Positions 1 to 7,600 of a stretch of 10,765 bases of DNA are shown piece by piece. This stretch comes from Planctomycetota bacterium. Its GTDB lineage: Bacteria; Planctomycetota; Phycisphaerae; WQYP01. The DNA lies in assembly GCA_021795535.1 (NCBI GenBank), contig JAJYPG010000015.1, forward strand, positions 1 through 10,765, in the 5' to 3' direction. How positions within the stretch are numbered: position 1 is the stretch's first letter; the number at the start of each line of letters is the position of its first letter. The translations under genes were made by a program, and so were the position numbers. The notes beneath the pieces were generated by a model. That model was not told where the DNA came from, ran no database searches, and saw nothing but the letters and a program-made list of their open reading frames with translations.

Positions 1-270
1 TACAAAAAAAGCACCCAGCCATTGAGGGACAATAGCGCTGGGTGCATTTTCCGCAATTTTAATGGAAAATCAGCCGGGGCGATTATTGATCAGGCCGGTC
101 TTAAGGGGTTGAGTGTGGGTGGCGCACAAATTTCCACGCAACATGCCAACTTCATCGTGGCGGAGAAAGGGGCCAAAGCCGCCGATGTGCTTGCGCTTAT
201 TGACCTGGTGAAGGCTAAAGTTCTTCAGAAATCCAACATTCAACTGGAAACGGAAGTCGTGGTCTGGTAA
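1..270 (+). CDS. murB: UDP-N-acetylenolpyruvoylglucosamine reductase, C-terminal part (5' end outside window)
   Basis: MurB reduces UDP-GlcNAc-enolpyruvate to UDP-MurNAc with NADPH and FAD in the cytoplasm, the second committed step of peptidoglycan precursor synthesis. Only the last 89 codons are here; the reading frame is open from base 1, so the gene starts upstream. The visible part is the MurB C-terminal substrate-binding domain: a KKSTQP stretch, then SAGCIFRNF (bases 34-60, family form SAGS/C-x-F-K-N-P), AGAIIDQAGLKG, GGAQIS, HANFIV, and the final LETEVVVW containing the conserved C-terminal Glu. The position of the usual catalytic Ser is Cys here (codon 43-45), a variant I recall from other MurB proteins, and Phe replaces the usual Pro after RN. 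It is followed by ddl after 61 bases, the usual dcw order. Confidence 0.95.
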   Translation, partial: YKKSTQPLRDNSAGCIFRNFNGKSAGAIIDQAGLKGLSVGGAQISTQHANFIVAEKGAKAADVLALIDLVKAKVLQKSNIQLETEVVVW

Positions 271-331
271 CGCCTTTTGGAATAAACTGGTGCGGCCATT
301 GCGGCATGGAAAATTTTCCCAGAGGATTGTC

Positions 332-1270
332 ATGGAAGACAGCACACAATCGTTAAATATAACGCTTCTTTGCGGAGGTATTTCCGCGGAGCGAGCGGTG
401 TCGCTTAAAAGCGGGCAGGGCGTCGCAGCGGCGCTACGGCGCCGCGGGCATCAGGTCTTTGTGGGCGATATAAGCCCGGATGATCTGACGAGTCTGGATC
501 ATCTGCCGTGCGATCTGGTTTTTCCGGTGTTGCATGGTGAATTTGGCGAAGATGGTTCTCTGCAAAAAATTCTGGAAGAGCGTCATATTCCTTTCGTTGG
601 GGCTGGTTCCGCAGCCAGCCGACTGGCCATGGATAAACAGGCTACCAAGACCGCGTTGCGGCATCATGGTATTCCCACCCCGGCCTGGTGGTTGGTTACG
701 CGCGAGAGTTTTGCCGCCGGGTGGCGGGCGGATTCCCAGCGTTTTCCCTGTGTTATCAAGCCGGCGTCAGAGGGGAGTTCCCTGGCGTGCCGAATTTGCA
801 CTGATGCACCGCAGGCGATGGAACATCTGCGCAGCTCGCTGGCTGACTATTCCGCCATGCTTGTGGAGGACCTTGTTGTGGGACCAGAGCTGACCATTGG
901 CATTCTGGATGGCAAATCGTTGCCCATTATTGAAATTCGCACCAGTACCGGATTTTATGATTACGAAGCGAAATATATCCGCAATGACACCGAATACCAT
1001 TTCAAAACAAATCTGCCAGACCACACGCTGGAACAGGCCACCGCAGCGGCCATTGCCACCTACCACTGTGTTGGGGCAAGGCATTTGTCACGGGTGGATC
1101 TGATGGTGGATGGAAAGACCGGACAACCTTGCGTGCTGGAAATAAACACGCTGCCTGGCTTTACCGATCACTCTCTTCTGCCCAAGGCCGCTGCACAGGT
1201 GGGTATCGATTTTGCCACGCTGTGCCATCGGCTGGCGCAAATGGCGGTTCGTGATACGATATGGCAATGA
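332..1270 (+). CDS. ddl: D-alanine--D-alanine ligase
   Basis: This cytoplasmic ATP-grasp enzyme joins two D-Ala using ATP, supplying the dipeptide that MurF adds to the peptidoglycan stem. The 312-residue product has normal family length. Motifs in order are GGISAERAVSLKSG (15-28, with Glu20), HGEFGEDG (68-75), the DKQATK segment, KPASEGSS (143-150, with Ser150 in the flexible loop), VEDLVVGPELTIG, FYDYEAKY (208-215, omega loop Tyr), Asp256 and EINTLPG (270-276). Asp256, Glu270 and Asn272 are the expected Mg ligands. The ATG at 332 is chosen because AGAGG (321-325) lies 6 bases upstream and the protein then begins just before the first beta strand. An in-frame GTG at 290 would add 14 residues but has no ribosome-binding site. 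It sits between murB and the ftsQ-like gene, probably in one transcript. Confidence 0.97.
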   Translation: MEDSTQSLNITLLCGGISAERAVSLKSGQGVAAALRRRGHQVFVGDISPDDLTSLDHLPCDLVFPVLHGEFGEDGSLQKILEERHIPFVGAGSAASRLAMDKQATKTALRHHGIPTPAWWLVTRESFAAGWRADSQRFPCVIKPASEGSSLACRICTDAPQAMEHLRSSLADYSAMLVEDLVVGPELTIGILDGKSLPIIEIRTSTGFYDYEAKYIRNDTEYHFKTNLPDHTLEQATAAAIATYHCVGARHLSRVDLMVDGKTGQPCVLEINTLPGFTDHSLLPKAAAQVGIDFATLCHRLAQMAVRDTIWQ

Positions 1271-1314
1271 ACGAAACGGACGCGTAATCGTATTGTGAAC
1301 TGGCGTAAGCATGC

Positions 1315-2295
1315 ATGGCTGATAATGACAATCAATCTCTTTCCCAAAAACCATGGACACCCGCATGGGTGCGCGGCATATTGGCGGCCTGCCTGGCGCT
1401 GGCCATTCTGGCTGTGGTGGTGGAAGGCTTTACGCGGCTTGACCGGTATGCGGGCACCGTTATGGAAAAAAACAACAATCTGCCGCTGCGCAGGCTGATT
1501 ATGATTCATACTCCGCCGTGGCTTTCACGCCCTATACTCGATGATCTGGCCACGGAGGCTGTGCGTTACGCCTGTTACAACAAACAGCATCCGGAATATG
1601 CCGCGGCGTTGCGCAACCCGCTTAATGGCCACATCCTGCAAGCCATTGCCCGGCATTACACCCGTCATCAGGCGCGGGGCATGAATGCCTGGATTAAACA
1701 AGTGGTCATGATTCGCCGGGTCTGGTTGAAGCATCAGCAGGTAATAGAGGTTTATGCGCGCTACCGTCGGCCCGCCGGTTTGGTGGATATGGGAGATAAA
1801 TATTATCTTCTTTCCGCAGGCGGTACCCGACTGCCGGGAATTTATCTGCCCACTGATATTCCAGCCATGCGTTGGTTGATGCAAATTACGGGCGTAAAGG
1901 GCACCTTGCCGCCACCCGGCCAGAAATTCACCATGAAGGGTATCAAGACCTCTTTGGAATTGATCAAGCTGCTTAGTCCGGAACCTTTTGCCCGGCAGAT
2001 AGAGGCTGTGGATGTGGGCAATCTGACCGGTGTGAACAGTGCTGGCGGGTTGGGAGCGAGTCTGGCTCCGCGGATTGTTCTGGACACTTGGTTTGGCACA
2101 CAAATCTGGTGGGGATTGCCTCCGGGAAAGGAAGGCTTCTACGAAGTTCCAGCGAAAAAAAAGCTGGAATCCTTGCTGGAGATATATCGGCAGTATCACC
2201 GCGTGGATGCGGACAAGCCCTATGTGGATATTCGCGGCGACCAGGTGCTGGTGCCGCGACCACCCAAGCCAGCGGCAACGCAGAACGCGGGCTGA
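1315..2295 (+). CDS. ftsQ: FtsQ/DivIB-like cell division protein
   Basis: FtsQ is a bitopic inner-membrane protein that bridges early and late divisome parts (the FtsL/FtsB complex). The 326-residue product has the right plan: a short hydrophilic N-terminus, one membrane segment (about residues 20-39, rich in Ala, Leu and Val) and a long extracytoplasmic part. A POTRA-like region follows (about 52-125, including IMIHTPPWLS, AWIKQVVMIRRVW and the strand VIEVYARYRRPAGLV). Next comes YYLLSAGGTRLPG, the FtsQ 'g-x-yy-l-d-x-x-G' element, and a C-terminal YVDIRGDQVLVP (303-314) that matches the FtsQ-type end. Sequence similarity to proteobacterial FtsQ is low, so the call rests on topology, these motifs and position after murB-ddl. 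The ATG at 1315 is the first start after an in-frame stop at 1306; no good Shine-Dalgarno is visible. No ftsA or ftsZ follows. Confidence 0.75.
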   Translation: MADNDNQSLSQKPWTPAWVRGILAACLALAILAVVVEGFTRLDRYAGTVMEKNNNLPLRRLIMIHTPPWLSRPILDDLATEAVRYACYNKQHPEYAAALRNPLNGHILQAIARHYTRHQARGMNAWIKQVVMIRRVWLKHQQVIEVYARYRRPAGLVDMGDKYYLLSAGGTRLPGIYLPTDIPAMRWLMQITGVKGTLPPPGQKFTMKGIKTSLELIKLLSPEPFARQIEAVDVGNLTGVNSAGGLGASLAPRIVLDTWFGTQIWWGLPPGKEGFYEVPAKKKLESLLEIYRQYHRVDADKPYVDIRGDQVLVPRPPKPAATQNAG

Positions 2296-2573
2296 CTCCC
2301 GTAGCTGCGTGGTGTAAACCCGTGGCTGGTTTGCAGATGAATCAGTAGAATTAAATCGCACAATAATCGCAGGACAGGTTCAATGCCAAGGCCGTTTGCT
2401 TCGTCGGGCGGTACATTTTAATTCAATTCGGCATCCTTTGTGTCGTCGTGTCGTGGTAAAAATCATCATCGTTTATTTGCGCCAAAGCATAATTCCCAGC
2501 ATTTTAACCTTCTCATAATCTTCGTGGTCTTGATGTTTCCCGATGCCTCAAAATGGCGGGAATTTCCACACCG
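2296..2573. other. Intergenic stretch without a supported gene
   Basis: I see no convincing gene, tRNA or strong terminator here. A short weak stem (AAACC at 2316-2320 with GGTTT at 2328-2332) follows the ftsQ-like gene but lacks a T-tract. A 65-codon open frame at 2440-2637 has no ribosome-binding site and no recognisable motif, and it runs through the candidate control element, so I treat it as chance. Confidence 0.5.
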
Positions 2574-2620
2574 GCAAGAATGTCCAAAAATCGCGAACGA
2601 TTGTCCAAAAAGAATCTTGC
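2574..2620 (+). promoter_or_regulatory. Composite operator-like element with paired TGTCCAAAAA repeats
   Basis: Two perfect 10-bp direct repeats TGTCCAAAAA lie at 2581-2590 and 2602-2611, so their starts are 21 bp apart, about two helical turns. Between and overlapping them is a perfect short palindrome AATCG-CGAA-CGATT (2589-2602). Outside them is an inverted pair GCAAGA (2574-2579) and TCTTGC (2615-2620). Same-face direct repeats just upstream of a candidate promoter resemble a site for a dimeric or tandem-binding activator. The regulator is unknown and no regulator gene is in the window. Confidence 0.45.
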
Positions 2621-2645
2621 ATTATGAATTTACATGATCTAGACT
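2617..2645 (+). promoter_or_regulatory. Candidate sigma-70-type promoter for the PEP-CTERM gene
   Basis: TTGCAT (2617-2622) and TAGACT (2640-2645) are separated by 17 bases, the ideal spacing, and match the -35 and -10 consensus at four positions each. The second TGTCCAAAAA repeat ends 5 bases before the -35, where a class II activator would sit. Transcription from here would give a leader of about 80 bases before the ATG at 2733. The boxes are weak, and promoter prediction in this phylum is unreliable. Confidence 0.35.
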
Positions 2646-2707
2646 TCACTTACACCTCGGCTCCCGTTCTTTTAGCCGCCTGGTTAGAGGGAGTCAGTTT
2701 AGAGTTG

Positions 2708-2728
2708 TTCTCTTTTTGAAAGGGAGAA
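2708..2728 (+). promoter_or_regulatory. Hairpin covering the Shine-Dalgarno of the PEP-CTERM gene
   Basis: In RNA, TTCTCTTTT (2708-2716) pairs without a gap to AAGGGAGAA (2720-2728), giving nine pairs (seven Watson-Crick, two G-U) and a 3-base loop. The paired right arm contains the ribosome-binding sequence AGGGAGA (2721-2727) for the ATG at 2733. Such a stem would limit initiation unless melted or opened by a factor. The fold is seen in the sequence; a regulatory effect is inference. Confidence 0.45.
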
Positions 2729-2732
2729 TTCC

Positions 2733-3686
2733 ATGAAGACGCGTTTGCAATCTCTATTCCTGGCAACCGCCGCCTGTGTGGCAACGGCTTTTGTGGCTAC
2801 CGCCGCCAATGCCGCCATTCTGGTCAATGATTCCTTCAACCTGGGCATTAGCAATGGTGCCACTTTGGATGGAGTCCCGGTGAATGATACGGGGTTCACG
2901 GGGAACTACAGTGTTTCCCAGTCCAATGTTCATACCGGAAGTTCCGGTTCAGCAGCATACACAAGCAGCGGCCTAAGCTTTGGGCCTAATTTTCATGCGG
3001 TTGCCGGTGGCGCGGGAGTCATAACTGCAACTGCGGGTGGCTCCAATGGCTTGCCCATAACGGAAACGCTCAGTGCCAACATAAATGCTAGCCCTACCGG
3101 GACCGTATATGGCAGTTATTTGTTTAATGTCAACGGTGGTATTGGGTCTAACGATAACGGTTATACCTCTGTTGTATCCAGCCAAGGGAGCCTTGTCACG
3201 ACACTGAATAGCTTTAGCAGCTATCAAAACGCTGTGGGCATAGGTTACGGTGGAAGCACGGCTGGTACATACTTCACTCCGACTGTCGGAACAACTTATC
3301 TTGCCTTGTGGAAATTCACCAATGTGGGAACCGCGCTTTCCGCCGGAAATCCAGGTGATGCCAATCTCTGGATAATGACGCAAACGGGATACGATACATG
3401 GTCAGCCGCCGGTGCCAATGAAGCCCAGCTTGCCGCCAATTCCGTGGCCACGGCAACCGCTTCAGCGACCACCGGAACCTATAACCTGAATGGTGCATTC
3501 AACATGAACGTCAATGCAGGGAATTATGCAAGCAACAGCATTGGCCTGACACTGGATCAGCTCAGCGTGGGCACGTCTTTAGCGGACGTTACATCGGGTG
3601 CCGCTGTTCCGGAACCTGCAACGCTGGCTTTGCTGGGCGTGGGTGGCCTGGGGCTGCTTCTGATCAAACGCCGTCGGACGGAGTAA
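2733..3686 (+). CDS. Secreted PEP-CTERM sorting-domain protein
   Basis: The 317-residue product is exported and probably processed by an exosortase. It has a Sec signal peptide (residues 1-27: Lys/Arg start, Ala/Val-rich core, ANA cleavage site). The low-charge middle is rich in Gly, Ser, Thr, Asn and Ala, with no enzyme motif. It ends with a classic PEP-CTERM tripartite tail: VPEP (292-295), a hydrophobic helix and the basic end KRRRTE. The pattern VGIGYGG...TTYLALWKF...LWIMTQ...SIGLTLDQLSVGTSLADV resembles the beta-sandwich (LamG/concanavalin-like) PEP-CTERM proteins abundant in Planctomycetota and Verrucomicrobiota. Family knowledge suggests a surface or matrix role tied to exopolysaccharide; the specific role is unknown. 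The start is set by AGGGAGA 5 bases before the ATG. It has its own upstream control region and a terminator downstream, so it is probably monocistronic. Confidence 0.9.
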   Translation: MKTRLQSLFLATAACVATAFVATAANAAILVNDSFNLGISNGATLDGVPVNDTGFTGNYSVSQSNVHTGSSGSAAYTSSGLSFGPNFHAVAGGAGVITATAGGSNGLPITETLSANINASPTGTVYGSYLFNVNGGIGSNDNGYTSVVSSQGSLVTTLNSFSSYQNAVGIGYGGSTAGTYFTPTVGTTYLALWKFTNVGTALSAGNPGDANLWIMTQTGYDTWSAAGANEAQLAANSVATATASATTGTYNLNGAFNMNVNAGNYASNSIGLTLDQLSVGTSLADVTSGAAVPEPATLALLGVGGLGLLLIKRRRTE

Positions 3687-3740
3687 CGGCCTGCGTCACG
3701 AATTTGGCTTAAAGCCTGCTCGGTAATGGATGACAACAGA

Positions 3741-3777
3741 AGGGCCAATGAGATTAAAACTCTCGGCCCTTTTTTTT
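3741..3777 (+). terminator. Rho-independent terminator after the PEP-CTERM gene
   Basis: AGGGCC (3741-3746) pairs with GGCCCT (3765-3770), and GAG (3750-3752) with CTC (3760-3762) extends the stem after a small internal loop. Eight consecutive T follow (3770-3777). It lies 54 bases past the PEP-CTERM stop. It also argues against the upstream in-frame ATGs at 3730 and 3748 as starts of the pseudopilin gene. Confidence 0.88.
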
Positions 3778-3837
3778 CCCCAATGGCGACGGAAAACTGA
3801 AAATTTCGTAATGAACACCTGCACAAGAAGATTCATC

Positions 3838-4581
3838 ATGAAACATCGCGGTTTTACACTTGTTGAGCTTTTGGTGGTGATATCAATCATCGCTCTGCTG
3901 GTCTCCCTGCTTCTGCCGGCGTTGGCCAAGGCCCGGGAGTCGGCCAACAGCGTTGTGTGCGCGTCGAACCTGCGGCAGATTGGCGCGGCGACTATAATGT
4001 ATCAGAACCAATACATGGCGTTCCCGCTGAATGATAACTCTGGCAACATGAGCCAAATGATTGTGCCGAGTCTTCCTCTGGAAATGATCGTTCCGAGTTT
4101 CATTCCCGCTGCAGATGCGGCCGTGTGTGTCTGCCCGAGTGAGCCGTTGCAAGTGCCGCAGGCGACTTTATGGGGCGTACCGGTTCCGACGAAGTGGCAA
4201 CTACTGGCTGATCCATGGGACCAGAGCTATGGCTACAACTTCCGGGCCATGGGGTGGAACGGGGGATCAAAGTTATATTACAGGAGAGTGACGAATTTCC
4301 CGAATCCCATCCAGACCATCATGTACGGCGATACCTGCGAACCCAATGACCCAATCGGTTCCCCTGCCCTGTTTTATGTCATCAGTTGTCCGGGCTATTG
4401 GGAACAGATTGGGAATCGCCACATGGGCGGCGCTAATGCTGTGTTTCTGGATGGGCACGTCCAGTGGGGTGTGCGTGGCACCGCGACATCCAGTGGAGTT
4501 GTAATCACGACTGGCACCCTACCGCAGCGGTTCTTTTTTCCATTTATCCCTGCCGCAGATTACAACCACCTGAGTAACTAG
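3838..4581 (+). CDS. Type IV pilin-like / type II secretion pseudopilin with H-X9-DG C-terminus
   Basis: The 247-residue product starts with a textbook prepilin leader: MKHRG then [10 protein letters not shown]. Cleavage by prepilin peptidase falls between Gly5 and Phe6, and the conserved Glu is at +5 (Glu10). The hydrophobic helix runs to about residue 29 and is followed by the ALAKAR segment. The globular part contains a CVCPSEP stretch (Cys97, Cys99) and YGYNFRAM. Near the C-terminus is H-X9-DG (His195, Asp205-Gly206, in [14 protein letters not shown]), which defines the large pseudopilin family expanded in Planctomycetota, Lentisphaerota and Verrucomicrobiota. Such proteins are thought to form pseudopili of secretion systems. 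The ATG at 3838 is chosen for its AGAAG (3826-3830) spacing and the short leader; longer in-frame starts would overlap the terminator. It lies 81 bases upstream of the DUF4838 gene and may be co-transcribed with it. No clear promoter is seen between the terminator and this gene. Confidence 0.92.
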   Translation: MKHRGFTLVELLVVISIIALLVSLLLPALAKARESANSVVCASNLRQIGAATIMYQNQYMAFPLNDNSGNMSQMIVPSLPLEMIVPSFIPAADAAVCVCPSEPLQVPQATLWGVPVPTKWQLLADPWDQSYGYNFRAMGWNGGSKLYYRRVTNFPNPIQTIMYGDTCEPNDPIGSPALFYVISCPGYWEQIGNRHMGGANAVFLDGHVQWGVRGTATSSGVVITTGTLPQRFFFPFIPAADYNHLSN

Positions 4582-4650
4582 ATTCCAAACCTGTGACATG
4601 GCCGACGGCCTTTCGTCTATTCACGCACACAAACAGACTGTTTTTTCGCT

Positions 4651-4656
4651 AGGAGA
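4651..4656 (+). promoter_or_regulatory. Ribosome-binding site that fixes a TTG start
   Basis: AGGAGA lies 6 bases before the TTG at 4663. It is the strongest Shine-Dalgarno in the window, and translation from this TTG yields a complete Sec signal peptide directly. No in-frame ATG or GTG could give an equally complete signal sequence. Confidence 0.8.
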
Positions 4657-4662
4657 TCAGAA

Positions 4663-7600
4663 TTGTCTATCATTCATAATTCCCGCGTCCACGTTGGATT
4701 TCTGGGTTTGCTCATAACACTTTTTGGGCTGGCTATCGCGGGTATCAGTAACGCAGTTACCGTCGCCGGGGCGACTGGCGAAACTGTGGCGAATAAAGCT
4801 ATCGTCCATAATGGCGGCTTTGAAAAAGACAAAGCCAGTTGGTGGGGACCCGGGTTTGACAATGGCACAGCCCAGGTTGTTAAGAAACACGCCGCAATCG
4901 GCCACGCTTGCCTGAAACTCACTTCAGGATGGATTTGTCAGGATAAGATTCCGATTCAAAGCGACAAACGTTACAAAGTGGCCATGAAAATCCGCAGCAA
5001 CGGAGCACCCACTGGATCGGTCTATGTGCAGATCAGCTACCGTGGCCCGGGTATGGACATTCGCTGGTATGGGCCTGTGCTTTATGGTGCGGAAAAAGCA
5101 TTGTTTGTCACCGGCGGCACATATCCATGGAAAACATTTTCAGCCGTGGTGGCCCCTCCGAGCGGTGCCAATCAGATACTCATTTACCTCCGCAAGAAAG
5201 CGGATTCCGCAGGCGCTGCATATTTTGATAATGTGACAGTGGAACCGACCAAAGCGGCGGTTACCATGCGCAAGGTGCTGGTCGTTAATGGCGGCTTTGA
5301 AGCGGGTAGTGCCAACTGGTGGGGGCCGGGGTTTGGCAAGAACGGTACTGCGCTCATCGTTAAGAAAAATGCCGCCTCAGGCCAGGCTTGCCTGAAAATC
5401 ACGTCGGGATGGGTTTGTCAGGACAAAATTCCACTGCAAGGTGGAAAACACTACAAAGTGGCCATGAAAATTCGCAGCAACGGAACACCTGCCGGATCGG
5501 TCTATGTGCAGATCAGCTACCGTGGTCCGGGCGTGGACATTCGCTGGTATGGACTTGCCATCTATGCTGGTTCGCAAAAAGCATTGTTTGTCACCGGCGG
5601 CACACATCCATGGAAAACATTTTCAGCCGTGGTGGCCCCACCGAGCGGTGCCAATCAGATACTCATTTACCTCCGCAAGAAAGGAGGTTCCGCAGGCGCG
5701 GCATACTTTGATGACGTAACCTGCAAGCCCACCAAAGATGCCATTACTTTACGCAAAGTGATCATCCTGAATGGCGACTTCGTGGCAGGCAGTGCCAACT
5801 GGTGGGGGCCGGGGCTTGGCAAGGGCGCAGGCGAAGTTGTTACGAAAGATGCCGCCAACGGCAAAGCCTGTTTGAAGCTGAATTCAGGCTGGGTATGTCA
5901 GGACCATATTCCGGTACAAGGAGGGAAACGCTATAACATCAACATGCAAATGCGCTGCGATGGCGCCTCCGAACGTTCGGCTTATGTGCAGATCAGCTAC
6001 CGTGGCCCAAGCGTGGAGGGACGGTGGTATGGCCCTCGTGCGGTGGACACTGGATATGGTTCGGAAAAAGCATTGTTTGTCATTGGCGGCAATCAACCAT
6101 GGAAAGTATTTTCAGCCGTCGTGGAAGCGCCCCGCAACGCCAATGAGATTTTGCTTTATCTCCGCAAGAAGGCGGGATCTACCGGAACCGCGTGTTTTGA
6201 TGACATAAAGATGGTGCCGACGGATAAGCCGCCCACCACGGCCACCGGACTGATGCGTGTAAGACTTGCGGCCAAGTGGCTGCGGCCGGCACTACCTGTG
6301 GCGCAGGCGAAAGCGGCAATTAAGTCGCTGCTGACGACCGGGGCGCAGCCGGTGCCCGCAAAACTTAATGTGATAGAGAATGGTGGCGTTAAATATCATG
6401 TGCATATTGGTACAAAAGCAAGTTTGCTGGTGCTTAACGCGGCACACCAGCTAAGCAAGTATCTGGGTAAAATCAGCGGCAGCCCTGCGCTGGCACTATC
6501 GTATGATGGACACCCGACCGTCGGTCCCGTGATGATTGTTGGACGGCATAACGAACTGACGCAAAAGCTCTGTCCGAATATTCCTTACGCATCACTTGGC
6601 GATGATGGATTTGTCATTCGCACTGTTGGACCGGACCTGGTGATCGTTGGAGCGACACCCGGTGGAACCATGTACGGGGTGAATTGGTTTCTTGACCACA
6701 AGCTGGGCGTAAAGTGGCTGACTCCCAATTACACTTACGTGCCGTCTGCCAAAAATCTGGTTATTGCGGCCGTGCGGACAACGCAGGTTCCGCGATTCGC
6801 TTACCGACAGATTTTGAGTTATGAAGGTCAGGACAAGGCGTTTGCGTCTCACAATTTGCTCAATGGCAACTCTCATGGGGCGTATGGCCTTATTTCTCCT
6901 CCGCAAATCAACTTCTGGAACAACTATTGGGAACGGCCAGGGTTGGAGGGTTCTTTCTATGATTTAATTCCGCCACAAAAATATCAAGCCGCGCACCCGC
7001 AGTGGTATGCCGGTGGCCAGGTGGCGATGATGAATTCCGGGATGAGGCAGGCTCTTGCGAACGCCATTATCAAACGCCTTAAAGGTGTGCCACATTACCG
7101 GAAATACTATTTCGGCATGATGGATAATGATTGGGGATGGGACATGGATCCGCAAAGTGCGGCATTTGCCAAAGATCATGGAGGTGTGCCGTCCGCTCCC
7201 CAGCTTGCCATGGCCATCAGCGTGCTTAAGCGGGTGCGGAAGGTGCTGCCGGGCGCAAAGATTGCGTTTAACGCCTACCACTGGGGTTTCAAGCCACCCA
7301 CAGGCATGCGCGTCCCCAAAGGTCTGCTAGTTTTTCCGATGACCATACAGGTGGACTACAGCACAGCTTTGAACAAAGGTCGCAACCAGGCCCTGGGCAA
7401 AGCCCTTGCCGGATGGGATGCAATTTCAAAGGATGTTCTGGTTTGGGATCATGTTACGAATTTTGGAGGCTTCATTCAGCCGACCCCTAATATCTATCCA
7501 ATTTGTCAGAGCATCCGGTGGCTCGCCACGCTGCCCAATATTCATGGATATTTCGCCGAAGGCAGTTGGAACACTCCCCACGCGGATTTTGCCGCTCTGC

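Noticed and set aside
290..331. Upstream GTG start for ddl
   Set aside because: It has no Shine-Dalgarno, and the extra 14 residues precede the normal ligase N-terminus; the ATG at 332 has AGAGG at proper spacing.
1525..2361. 278-codon open frame on the minus strand opposite the ftsQ-like gene
   Set aside because: The + strand frame has a membrane segment and FtsQ motifs; the antisense product is rich in His, Arg and Gln with no motif, signal or ribosome-binding site.
2440..2637. Small + strand open frame of 65 codons in the intergenic region
   Set aside because: It has no ribosome-binding site, an unstructured composition, and overlaps the repeat/promoter element.
3730..3837. N-terminal extension of the pseudopilin using ATG at 3730, 3748 or 3811
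   Set aside because: The first two would place codons inside the terminator stem, 3811 lacks a ribosome-binding site, and prepilin leaders in this family are short (MKHRG).
4600..4613. GGCC-GAC-GGCC-TTT as a terminator after the pseudopilin
   Set aside because: The stem has only four pairs with a 3-base loop and three T; too weak to claim.
4795..6240. Tandem repeats as a mobile element or CRISPR-like array
   Set aside because: The repeats are about 480 bp, stay in frame, and encode complete folded-domain-like modules within one protein.
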